The notes under the pieces were generated by a model. It did no database searches. It saw only the letters and a list, made by a program, of their open reading frames with translations, and was not told the origin of the DNA. 64,000 nt of DNA. Source: Toxotes chatareus. Lineage: Eukaryota > Chordata > Actinopteri > Toxotidae. This document shows, in pieces, positions 12,396 to 24,600 of the stretch; the stretch's first letter is position 1, and the number at the start of each line of letters is the position of its first letter. The translations under genes and the position numbers were made by a program. The stretch lies in contig CM028895.1 of the NCBI GenBank assembly GCA_016801885.1, forward strand, positions 19,178,001-19,242,000, read 5' to 3'.

Positions 12396-14317
12396 CAGCT
12401 CTGCAAGTAAACTGCCCATATTTTGTTTTCAGAACCCTATAGTTAAATAAAACGGAGAATCAAATGCAGTTGAAGTTGATTTACATTTTTTCCAAAAAAG
12501 AAAGAAAAGAAAAAAACCCCTAGAGCCTGAACGACCCACGACTGAACAGCAAAGCTTGGAGTATCAAAATAAAAGTCAAGACTTTTGTGCGGCTTGGTCA
12601 AATGTGAAACCAGCGGAGTTGTAATAAACTACATTTGGTTTTTGTGGGTCATCAGTTGTTGAACATTGTCATTTTCTTTAGAGGGTACAGGTTCATGAGT
12701 TTGCCATTTTCAGTTACACATTTTTCTGTTTGTGTTGTCAGACAATAGAACAACAGTAAAACAGTGATCTGTGTGTGGCTTACAATTATTACCTGTTAAG
12801 CAGGTAAACCAGTTGGACCGGGACAGACAGGGATGGTAAACCCACATAACTGTGGAAGAAATTCCCCATCAGATCTATTTACTTATTAACTGAAGGTGTC
12901 AGGATGCAGTTCCAGCCCATTTTAACTTTTATCCTGCCCGTGCTGTGTAACTGACGTGGTGATAGGCCGCGATTAGAGAGAGGGCTTAAGGCGACAATGA
13001 GATGTAGTCTTAGCATCACTGCACAGCCATCGCCCATGACGGACAGACTTTGGTGATTGTTTCCCAAAACCTCCATTACACTAAAACATGGAGCAGACGT
13101 TCTGAGGTTTTAGCCACTCTGGAGAGTGTTTATGAAAGGCTTAGTGTGGAAGGAGGGCCAAAACAAAGAGAAAAAGATGAGTTTTAAAATGTGGCTGACT
13201 TAATGTGGGAATAGTCTTGGAGAGACTGATGAAAACTAATAGTTGTTTTACTGCTTATCAGTGAGCTTAAAGTTGATTCCTGATGGGGTTTTTTTCCCCC
13301 CCACAATGAATTCTATGCAAAACTTTCAGGAAATGACTAAACTTTGAAAATATAGATTTATATCTCAGGTTACAGCAGCAAAGAAAGATGTTCTAATGGT
13401 TTTCTTGTGTGAACTCCACTCCTCTTTAAATGACAGCTGAATAATTCTTATCAAAGTATACTCCACTAAAATGTTCTCAACACGGAAACTTTCTCTTTTC
13501 TTTTTTTTTTGCATTTGAAGTGGAGACAGATGGCACCAAATAGGTTGACTGGCTTTTAGGACATCCTCTGCAAAGCCCACCCCCCCCCCCCTCGTCTCTG
13601 TTCTCCATACAAAGCCATATGGAAGAAAAGAGGAGCAATCTTAAGAGACACTTTAATGCATGTTCCATCTATGCCTGGGAGGGATGAGACGCACGAATAA
13701 ACAAGGGGAGCTGCATGGCTGCCTGGAGAACCGGGACAATGGGATTTAATAGCACGATCTGCGTCTGACACGGACTCCATTGTTGGCGCCTACAGTTTTC
13801 ATACTCGAAACCCTGAAGGAGATCTTTGATTTCTGGGCGACGCGTTGGTGTCAGAAGACGACGTCAGCAAGGCTAATTGGCACCTTTCTAGTGTTTCGAA
13901 TGTTGCTTCTTTCTTCTCTGCAGCCACTCACTTCAACATTTCCACACCATGTTAGATTTTCATCAGAGGTTTAGCATATCATAGTGGCAAAATACGACAT
14001 GATTATTTCGTCGGATGACTTGGCACAGCAGTTTGTTTTTTCTTTTTTTTTTTGTTCTGAGCACGTTCCAAACCGTTTTTTTTTTTTTTTTTTTTAAGTC
14101 AAAGAGGTACATTCCTTTCCTTTCCAGCGGCGACTGAATCTTTCCAAAGGGTTTTGTCTCAGCACAGCACACACATTCGTTTATACCTAGCACCTTATAA
14201 ATCTCAGGTGAGGACCATTACTACCTGGTAATTATTGCTCTATTTAGTCCATCTCTTCTTCACTGACTGTATCACTTGTGGCATGAAACTGTCTTTGTGG
14301 ACTTGATTTCACCAGTT

Positions 14318-14356
<39 letters not shown>

Positions 14357-15532
14357 GGACCATGTCCACCCTCAAAATGAGCTGCAGAGATCATTGCCAT
14401 TGAAGTGCCTAAAATAGTGGCAATACTTAATCTAACATATTTTAAGGCAGTATTACGTCTACACCTTTCTTGGATCCACCCTTCAACACTGGATTTTGCA
14501 GCTGAATAATGCGCCAACAGGTGTGCGACATTTTAGGCAAAATGATGGCAAAACAACACGCGGTGGCTTCAACTTCAGTACAATCTTTCCACAGTGCTAA
14601 GACATTCTACTCAATAACCAAGGAACGGTTTCTGCGTTTCCTGTAGTGAACACTAAGACAAAGGATATTGCTACTCTGATATAAAAGTCTGGTGATTCGA
14701 AGAACAGTTCACGTTTTCGCGTCTCCTTTGTGTTGCACTCTTCGGAAAAAAAAAAAAAAAATCCTTAATAAAAAAAACTTGGTAAGGTTGAAACCACGTC
14801 AAAAAAGTCACTCCTGTAGGCTGCAAACAAGCGCGTGAGGATACCACGAAAACACGAATCACCGCAAACAGTTCAAACAGTCCAGCATGTTCTCAGCATA
14901 AAAAGTACCTTGGAATCTGCACCTAAAAAGTTCCCTCTGTTTTGGATAAAAGAGAGTTTACCCTGTTGTCAAGTCCAAATAGAAGAGCAAAAAGAATTGC
15001 TGCATGCGCAACAACATGTCACTGTGGCACATACGAAGAAAATCAACAAATCCGAAAAACAACGAAGTCAAACCGTTGCAAGAAGACTAGATGGTTTGTT
15101 TTTTTTTTGTTCTTTTCAACGGAAATCCATAACCATGGTGTGCACTTAAAATCAATCGCTAGGTTGAAGAAACATAAGCGTCAAACTCCTTTCCAATGTG
15201 CCATTTGATATGTGGTTGAGTTTGTAAGCGTCTCTTAAACAAAAAAAAAAAAGAAAAAAAGAAAAAAAACGGAAGTCTCGTCCAGGTAGTTTCTTTTTTT
15301 TGTTGTTGTTGTTGTTTTTTTTGCCCTTTTCCTCTCTTTAGTGCCCTTTGAAGATGCAGACCACAATCCTTCACTGAGGAACAAAGGAATGATTTCACTC
15401 CGGACACAGCCGGAAGAGTCAGACATAACAGATGTCTGTTTACTTTGACGATTATCCCGGTTACGTCCCAGGCGCTGCTCCAGGTAAGTTCTGTTTTTGT
15501 TTTTCGCCCCTGCCCGAGGTGGCCCGTCCCAG

Positions 15533-15647
15533 TCACACCTGGACACCTGTGCCATGGAGATGCAGCATCTGGGCTCTCATAGTCTGTATGCTGCTCATGA
15601 TCTTTTTCTGATGGCCCACCAGCGTGATCCCCAAGCTCATCACATCC
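15533..15647 (-). CDS. epha7: ephA7 last coding exon, SAM end and PDZ ligand
   Basis: This exon codes for residues 626-663 and the TGA stop at 15533-15535. It finishes the SAM domain (DVMSLGITLVGHQKKIMSSIQTM) and ends HLHGTGVQV. The last four residues GVQV form a hydrophobic C-terminal PDZ ligand; mammalian EPHA7 ends GIQV, so the motif is kept. The acceptor is CTTCCAG|GGATG. The 3' UTR continues toward lower coordinates. Confidence 0.95.
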
Positions 15648-18600
15648 CTGGAAGACAGGACAAACACATCAATCAGTGCACTGGACCACAGCGTGGGACA
15701 AAACAAGTGAGACTTATAGCTTCAGGATTTTCATTATTGTGAGTAAGAGGGACAAAAAAAAAAAAAAAAGGCAGCCAACCACACAGCTCTGTTTATGAAT
15801 CAACAACATTTTAACATCAATCTCAAATATGATGTAGCAAAAAAAGTACAGTAAAGTATAATACACCAACAGACTCATGCCGCTTTTACTTTATAAATGT
15901 TCTCGCGAATGAATTCCGATCATCACAATCAGCTACAGCTCGATCATTTCTGTTGATGTTGACTCTGAAGTTCAACCCGCGAGAGGGAAGAATTACGTCC
16001 TTTGAGTTTTAGTAATTTTCACAGATAGCAGCTTAACACTCAATGAAAATAAGGTAAAGTAGTAAATAATTAAAAGTAATTAGAGAATGAAAACACTTTT
16101 TCTGATATAAAGACACACTCAGACCAATAAAGCCGTGGGTGTAACTTGAGACTGTGTTTTCAACGGATGAAATTAGCGCTGTGGGAATGTACACTTTATT
16201 AGATTCACCAACACAACAGGTAAACACAGAGGAAGTGTTTAGTTTGCATTAACAGCAAATTAAAACAGGTGCAACAGGAGAATCAGTAAAGAGAGAATTA
16301 TAGAAACAAAACAGGGAAAATTAGAAATAAATAATATAGGCCAGTTCTCTCTGGGTTAGGCCACTATTTGGAAATTTACGGTAAGTTACCCGTAGACCTC
16401 ACGGGACGGCAAGTCAATCACAACTCTACTCAAATTTAAAATGCAAGAAAGTAGATTGGTTTACTCAGGCTCAGATGGAGGAAAGTATATGTGAGATCAC
16501 ATGGCATTAATGTTCTCTTCTGATGCTTAACCCCTTGAGGGCTCCGTATCTACTTACTCGATTGACATCCTGGCCACAGATTCCAGGGAACTGTAGCCAG
16601 CTGCTGTGAAGTTGTCTCTGTATCGTTCCATCTTGATGGCTTCCAGCCACTCTCCCACCGAGCGGAAAGCGGTGAAGTCTGGTGTGCTCTGATCTAACAG
16701 TGGACTAATTGGTCTGCGGGATGAGCACAGAAAGATGTTTATGTCTTATGTGAAGAGGAAACGTCCCCACCGCCCCCACCCCCCCCGAAAACACAATCAA
16801 GCAGGAGATGAGACAAAGCGACAACCAAAGGCATCCAGCGGTGCAGCAAATTGCAAGAAAGGGGAAAAACTAGCTGAATGGAGGCTTCAATCATTACACA
16901 GATTCACAAATGCAGCATGTCAGCTTTCTGTGTGTGAAAAGTATTTTGGTCAGTATCTTTTCAATCCCGAATACATTCGCTTCCATACAGTCTCAAATAT
17001 AGTAAAGTGCTTTTTAACCAGTTGTAACCTCTGAGTCTCAATCTCACCTCGGGAAAGTATGTTCTGACTGCAAATAGAATTCATTTGAAAGACGTCAGAG
17101 TGAGGTCTGGAGTCCCCACTGCACTTTAAAGTACCAGGAACTCATTACAGAGATTGATTTAAAAGCCCTGCTACTGACCATAAAGCCATGGAAGCTGCTT
17201 TGGGGTATCGATCCCCCGGGATTTATCTTTCATCTGTGAACTACAGAGGCTAAATCATCCACTGGACACTTTGGATCATCCACTAATGCAATAAAAGTTA
17301 AAATTCTTTATTGTATGAAGCAATTTTTTTTTTTCTTTTTAAATCAATCACTCTGGGTTTTATTTCCTCACCTTGTACACGTTCCCACTGGGGTTTTCAA
17401 GGTGTTAGGGTTACGGATCATCTTATCGAGGATGCCAACTATCTGATCGAATTTGGGACGTTCGGCTCTGTCTTTCTGCCAGCAGTCCAGCATTAGCTGA
17501 TGCAGGCCTGGTGGACAGTCCATGGGGGCAGGGAGACGATAGCCCTCCTCTATCGCCTTTATGACCTGGAGAATGCAAAACAGATGGATCATTAGTTTCA
17601 CCCTAAATCCCAACCCTTAGCCATAACCCTTTTAGTATCAGCCTTTGGTATCATCTTAATTCTAACCCGTTCTGGCAAAGTGAATAATTGACTGCTCTTC
17701 TTAATGACCAAGTTTGTAAACAACAGTAGTGGAGGTTCGTCATCAACAGCAGATGTCAGGTACAGGAAGTATTTCATGTCCAAATCCATCCTCTTTTTAA
17801 ACAAGGCCGCTCAGATCCTTCTAGTGTATCTGCTGCTGCTGGAGCTATTAATGATCTTTCAATTTGGGAAGCCTGTCTGTGAAAACACCGCCTGTTTTAA
17901 AAGCTCACTTCACCAAGTTTATGTTTTATGTCCATGTCAATTTACTCATCAAATTCTACTCAAGTTGGGGAAAAAATATTTTTAAAAAAACCTCTCTGTA
18001 TTTCATCTTGAGATTAGAGACTTCCAGAAGTTTGAAAGACGTGGGTATTTACCAGTCGGGGAGGCTCTAACCAAAGTGTAGGATTCAGCAAGTTTGGCAT
18101 GTGACCCATTCTAGGGATTAAAAGTCAGGATATCTCTGCCTCTGCAGAACTGATTTAGACATTTCCGTTTGTGATCTGTCTCTCACAAGTTCCCCCAGCT
18201 TACCCTGTGGAAGTGTAATAACAAACTGCCAGAATACTCCGTGAGATCTGGGTTGTTTTCTGTTTTACAATAGGGTAAGAACATTAACTCAGATATACAG
18301 ACAAGTTTTAATGGCCTAAACAAAGGAAACTGAGTTCTAGTGTGTAATAAATAAATGAAATTTAATTTGATAGTCATGTTACCATGGACACGTTACCAAA
18401 ACCAAACCTTTTTCTAGCATTCACTGATGCTGGAAAGGTTACGCGTGCTCTTATTTTGCCTCGGCTTGATGAGTGCAAACTCACCTCTCACCGGGCAGAG
18501 TCAGCAAACAACCGCCTGCCTTCAGTCAGAGCTCACAGCTACAGCTAGAATTTTAACCAACACTCGAGGAGATGGAGTCATATTACACCAGTCCCTCTCT

Positions 18601-21600
18601 CTCTCTCTGCTGGTTGACTATGAGTTTTAGGATTGATTTTTAAGATTTAACTGATAACCTTCAAGGCAATACGGAGCCATGCTTCTGGAGACATTGTAGG
18701 TTTTTACTGAGATGTATGCCCCAGTGCAGACAGAGCTGTTTCACTGAGATTGTTCTCTTGTTTATATGTCTAAACATATAATATATATTTATATATCGCT
18801 CACGAATAATAGAAAGGATATTCAGAGGAGCCTATATACCTAACGTATTGTCACTCCGCGTCGTTTGTGCGGTTTAGCAGAGTTCATTAAAAGTCAATGC
18901 CATGACAACAGTGGGTGCAGTGGGCACTTTGATTTGAGTCCCTTGCTCTCCTTTCCTTTTTCTTTTTTTTGTGAGGATAAGGAGCTGTGTATGTTTCTGC
19001 ATATATTCATCAGCTATTCCAGTCAGGACCTCTCAGACAAGAATAAGTCACGGAGGGAAAAGGGGGGAGGGGGGGGGGGTGCAAATAATGTTCAGCCAGC
19101 ATCCCCCCCGGAGGATGTTTGCTGACGTCTTGACAAAGCCCCCCCCCAAAAAAAAGATTTTCTGACATGGATGTCTGTCAAGTAGCAAGAGTGGCAAAAA
19201 CACCACATATGCACCCCTTTAATGCCCCGGACATCTTGTTTCGCATTTCTAACATCTGATCGTTCAATCAGCGGGCCTCTGCTTCGAGCTCAGAGGAATC
19301 TTAATCGTGTTTAACTCTGATGCTGTGGGTGCTGAAACACACCGGGCACCATATAGGAATCTTAAGACCAAAACTCACTCACTCACACCTTCTGCCATCA
19401 ATCAAAATGTGTCAAGTGTCCAACAATAAGGAAAAGCTTCAAGTGGTCTGGCGCAGTTTGACTCCCTCAGTGGGAGCTGGCAGGAAAGCAGGCAACAGCA
19501 CTCAGAGAACTGCGGGTGAGTCAATCATTATACCAATTTGTGACATTTGTAAAATAAATAAATAAATAAAAAGATTGGATTGAATACGTTCTTTGAGGAA
19601 GAAAAATGTGGACCCGCGCCGTTTATTATATATTTAGCTGGTGGTGAGACAGGATTGGTGTAGAAATGATCCTGTTGATTATGAATCATGATTACCAGTC
19701 TCAGATTCACGAGTCAAATTAGTTTTATCGTTCTGCACCTTTAAGACACATTATCTTATTTAATTACAGAAACTAATAGAGCCCTGAAATCTCCAAATTT
19801 CCCTTCCAGCTCTGGTACATTGAGTTTCATAACATCAGCAGTGAGGTGTGAGGAAATTCTGGCACTTTGAAGCAGTGTGACTGTTTATACTATGGTGTGT
19901 GTTTATTTTATTTTATTTTTTCCCATTCTTCCAGAGCTGCACTGCTACAGGAGGAGGAGGAGGAGGATGGAAAGTCTTGTTTTGACTGTTTTGAGGTTTA
20001 AGCTACATGGATTCTAATATTTAAATTAGAGTTATTATTGTATTACTTTGGGATACAAGTACCACCTAATGTTGTTGACTCCTGTTTGGGTTTTATTTCT
20101 TATCCAACATAAGTCTTGTACAATTATTGCAATGTTTTATGCACAACAAGGGAGATGTAAACTAATTCCCCCGCAGGGAACGAGTGTGCTAAATATTCCA
20201 TTTAAAGGTGTCAAAACAACTATAAAGGGGGCGCTCAAAGAGGTACACAGTAATTCAGTATTACACTTCCATGAAGCTGGGGGACTGGAAAGACTCAATT
20301 AAAAAAAAAAAAGCAGCAGAGAATGATATACATATCTGCGAGTATGGATAATATAAAACACAGAAACATTTCTGATAATACACTGATTTGATGGCCTCCC
20401 TTCATTAGACCGCTCCTGCCTGCTGAACTCTCACCTCTTTCAGACACAGCTTTTCTATTAAAGTCATCTGTCATCCTTTGTGTCTCCTGAGTTAATCCTG
20501 AAGACATCACAACAACATAGACCAGGGAGTGTTTTCTCAGACCTTCTACAAAGCTCCTCTACAGCTACAGAGCACATTATAAAACTGTTTTTCACAGGCT
20601 TGAGTGGCACCGACCAGGATCAGTTAAACCTGATGTGCCAATCTATGACTCTTTGGATTCTACATCTAAAACAAAGCAGCTGATTCGGTGTAAACAAGCA
20701 AAATAAGCAGTGAGTTGTTTGCTGCTCGCACCGGTTCCCATCACCATAAGTCATTATGAAGTTAGGAAATCTGAACCGAAAGCATTCTGCATGACAAGTG
20801 TTTTCCACTCTTGTTATTTATATTAATGGCACCATGAGGTCCGTTGTTCTGCCCAGGACTTCATTTTTATGCCTGTCCCACTTCAGGACTGTTTCTCCTT
20901 CAAACAGATTCAAACTGCATGAATATAGCAAGACTTCTTGAACTAATTAAGGCCAAGGTTACCATCCCCGCTGAGCTGCTCTCATGAGGGTCCCTGCGAG
21001 AACGCCTCAAAGAAAAAAAACCCACAAACTGGGATTTTCGTCAGTGATTTTCGATGTTTTAGTGGGATGACTTCATTAGGGGTGATTAGAGATGAGAACG
21101 TGGGAATATCCTGTATTCTGGCAATTCATGCCCCGTTTAGATCATTAGTTTAGTTAAGATAGTGGTGTTCAGTGGAGACCCAGACTGGAAGTAATGCATA
21201 GTCTCCACTATGGTATCACTCTTGATATTAAATCTTTGGCTACAGTGTTAGTGATGTTATGACTTTGCATCAGGTAGCAACTCACGTCTTGATTGGACAT
21301 GTCCCAGTAAGGCCGTTCCCCATAGGACATGACCTCCCACATGACAATACCATAACTCCACACGTCGCTCGCAGAGGTGAATTTACGATACTGGATGGCT
21401 TCTGGCGCAGTCCATCGGACAGGTATTTTGCCACCCTGTTCAGTAAAATGCAGGTCAGTGGCTGGAGTAAAGATCAAATTCATTATATCCTGCATCTTCC
21501 CCTAAAACATCAATTAGAGAGAGTTTCACAGTTACACACATAGTCAAATGACAACATCAGTATATTAACAACTTAAAAACATTTATGACTTGGTCGCTAA

Positions 21601-24600
21601 ATCACAGGTTAAGATGTTTCTTGCATGAAAATATAAACCAAATCTTAGTTACAGCTTGTAAACCCTTTATAAAGGCTGCTTTATTAGAACACTGTGCTGA
21701 AACATGGGTGGTCCAGGCTACTTGGGCATGCACTCGTACTTCTGCTCTATTTTCATGCACCGGCTGTGACTTGATTAGAGAATTCTGACAGGTCTAGGGT
21801 TAGAGAGAGAGAGCAAGCGCTTTAATTGACTCACAGTTGTTGTGTAGACAGCCTCTGGGTCGTCGTCTATCACCCTTGACAGGCCGAAGTCAGACACTTT
21901 ACATACGAGATTGCTGTTGACGAGGATGTTTCTCGCAGCCAGATCTCGATGGACGTATCCCATATCGGAGAGATATCTCATTCCCGCGGCGATGCCCCGC
22001 AGCATCCCCACCAACTGGATGACTGTGAACTGACCGTCGTGTTTCTGCGCAGGCACAGGGAAACACAAGGCAGGTCAGTCGTCTTCACTGACCATGAAGG
22101 AAATGTAGGTCACAGCACTGCAGCAGCTCTAGCACAAGATTTATGATATTTATGCAATGCACAGATCCCACTGCAAACCGCCTGCTCTTCGGGACACTTT
22201 CTAGAGAATGCAAAGAAAAGTTTTAAAAAGATGCTGCTTTGAGCTTCCTGCGCTTCGAAGGTGAGACTCACCCTGAGGAAAGCATCTAATGAGCCATTCT
22301 CCATGTACTCGATGACAATCATGACTGGTTTTCCTGGTGAGGAAAAGAGGCAAAACAAAAAAAAAATCGACAAGAAAAAGGAGATGATTAATTGATACCT
22401 AAATTTTGTTTGCTTACAAAATGCTTCACAATAAACGGCTAAGTCGAAACCGCTTCCAAGTTATTTTTAGCTGCGTGTTTCATTGGCTTTTAATTAAAAG
22501 TTACCATCTGCTCCTTTTATTACAGTGTCTAAATGAGAAAATGTTAAACAGGGAATGTGGCTAATTTAATCAGATATAATGTCACTCTAACTACAGCGCC
22601 TTTACCTCCCAAAGCTAAATATACTCTGAGGATCAGGATTAATATTGTCTCATGGCATCAACACAGACTTCACAGTTCCCATTTTCATTTCACCTTTAAA
22701 GCGTGTTTACCTCTCGTCACAACTCCTTCCAAATGGACAACATTGGGATGGTCAAACTGTCCCATAATGCTGGCCTCGCACAGGAAGTCCCGCCTCTGCT
22801 TCTCCGTGTAGCCCACTTTTAACGTCTTGATGGCGACCGACACGTCCCGCTTCCCGGGCAGCTTCAGTCGGCCGCTGCACACCTCCCCGAACTCTCCTGT
22901 GTGGGGGGGGGAAGCTATTTGTGAGTGAGGGACTGGTGTGTGGGTATTTAAAAAAAAAAAATCAAGCATCTCACAATGACAAATTTATTAGAGTATTTTG
23001 AGACAAAGCAGCTGTCCTGTGGTGGAATACAAATTGGAGTGCGACATCTTGTTATACTCAGGGGAGTGTAACCAAGACCTATAATAAGACATGCTAGAGT
23101 CACATAGATACTGTCATTGACCGCCTCTGTAAAACCCATGTGGCAGCAATTTTTCAGCGGCGGGGATCACCGCGATTGCCTCCACCAGACACACATTAAT
23201 TTGCAATGAACTTTTTCCCCCCTCTTTGCAATTGCGCTATCAATATACAATGCATAAAGCTGTGTCCCTACTCAAGGTGTAAATATTTGGCTGTCAGTAT
23301 GACATATGAGAGCTCGGAGTGACTAAACAGCAAGAGCTGAGAGACACAGGATGGGCTCACCTGCTCCAATAACCCGCTCGATTTTAATGCAGGAGGCGTC
23401 CAGCTCCTTGGCAAATTGATGGACAGCCCTGTTTGGATCCTCGTACGTTTCAGGGTCAATGTAGGTTTTGGTGCCTGGAAATTTAACTGTAGAAAGGTAA
23501 GAGGATTACTGTTACGATTAAATATGCACACTGCGCACCAGCGGGCGCTTGACAGGCAAACGATAACTAAGAGCAGTGATTCGTAGGGAGCCGCTGAATA
23601 GCGAGCGGCCAGTGTCAGAAGGGTTTTCACACACACACACGGGAAAATTCATCACAAAAGGGAAGCAAAGGTTTGAGTAACCTGTACGTGGCGCTTTTAC
23701 GAGGCTGCCAGTCACCTTCCAGCTCCCTGCAGCTGAGACCGCCCCGCCGAAGAACAGGAAGCAACTGAATTTTTAACAGTTAAAATGAACCAGTTCTGAA
23801 TCCTTCACGTTGAAATTTTAATTCCACTTTCAAACCTTGAAATATTTTACTTCATAAACAGCCTATCAGAATTTGTGTGGCTTGAATTCTCTTTGAAAAC
23901 TGTTTCTCAGAAAAAGGTAGTTTCTGGGATCACATGACCAACAAAATTAAGTCGTTGATGAAGTTCAAATTCTTAGAGCATTTCCGCTGCCACCCCATCA
24001 GCCTTTTACATCTGACTGGTGGAAGCTGTGATTTAAGGATTTAATCAAAAATCAATCATTTAATCCATATGCTGGTTTATAGATGACAATGAGGGATTAT
24101 AACCTGACAATGATACTAGAATTCAACATCAGTGACAGGATAACATTCATAAAGGACTGTGGTCTTTTCAAAGTAAGTCTGAAACAAAATGAGGTTTTGT
24201 AGGGAAGTAGGGTTCCACATTTTTAATTCTTCTGTTAGACCGATGCCTCGGGCAAGACATTTAGGATTTCCCTTAAAATTAAATCCATGGAATTTCAAAT
24301 AACACTGATATGGGACTGGTCTGTGAATATCCATGAGGTGAGAGTGGAAGCAGTTTGTAGAAAATAAGGCAAAACCAACAGGGTTAGAAACAGGCCAGAG
24401 ACCGGGGGGGGGGAGTTGGGGGGGTTTACCATTTTGCTCAGTGCCCCAAATTAACAGCAAATTATGCACTATTAAATGAACGGACCACTCATGGGGCCTA
24501 TTGCACTATGCTTTCTAAACTCCACTGATAACAATATAACCTGTCAACTTTAGAATTTAATGAGTTGGTAAAGCCATAACACACTGGGTAAACACAACAC

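Larger units (their letters stand above)
10420..15532 (-). other. probable ephA7 3' UTR and adjacent downstream DNA (end not fixed)
   Basis: No coding exon is recognisable between the ephA7 stop and about 10.4 kb. Mammalian ephA7 transcripts have 3' UTRs of several kilobases, so much of this stretch is probably transcribed. The stretch includes two runs of about 35 A on the plus strand (10818-10851 and 14319-14353; U-rich in the transcript), a G-rich block at 11320-11438 and tRNA-like segments at 12.05-12.40 kb. No canonical AATAAA was found on the minus strand between the stop codon and 10.4 kb. ATTAAA occurs near 13745 and 13653. A variant signal with GU-rich sequence after it occurs near 10440. 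Confidence 0.35.

Noticed and set aside
15159..15555. Minus-strand frames of 106 and 125 codons that overlap the ephA7 stop
   Set aside because: They are readings of the 3' UTR and of the last exon in wrong frames, driven by T/C-rich tracts.
17190..17225. GGTATCGATCCCCCGGG resembling a Pol III B-box
   Set aside because: The site is largely palindromic, and no A-box or tRNA arms are found at the right distance on either strand.
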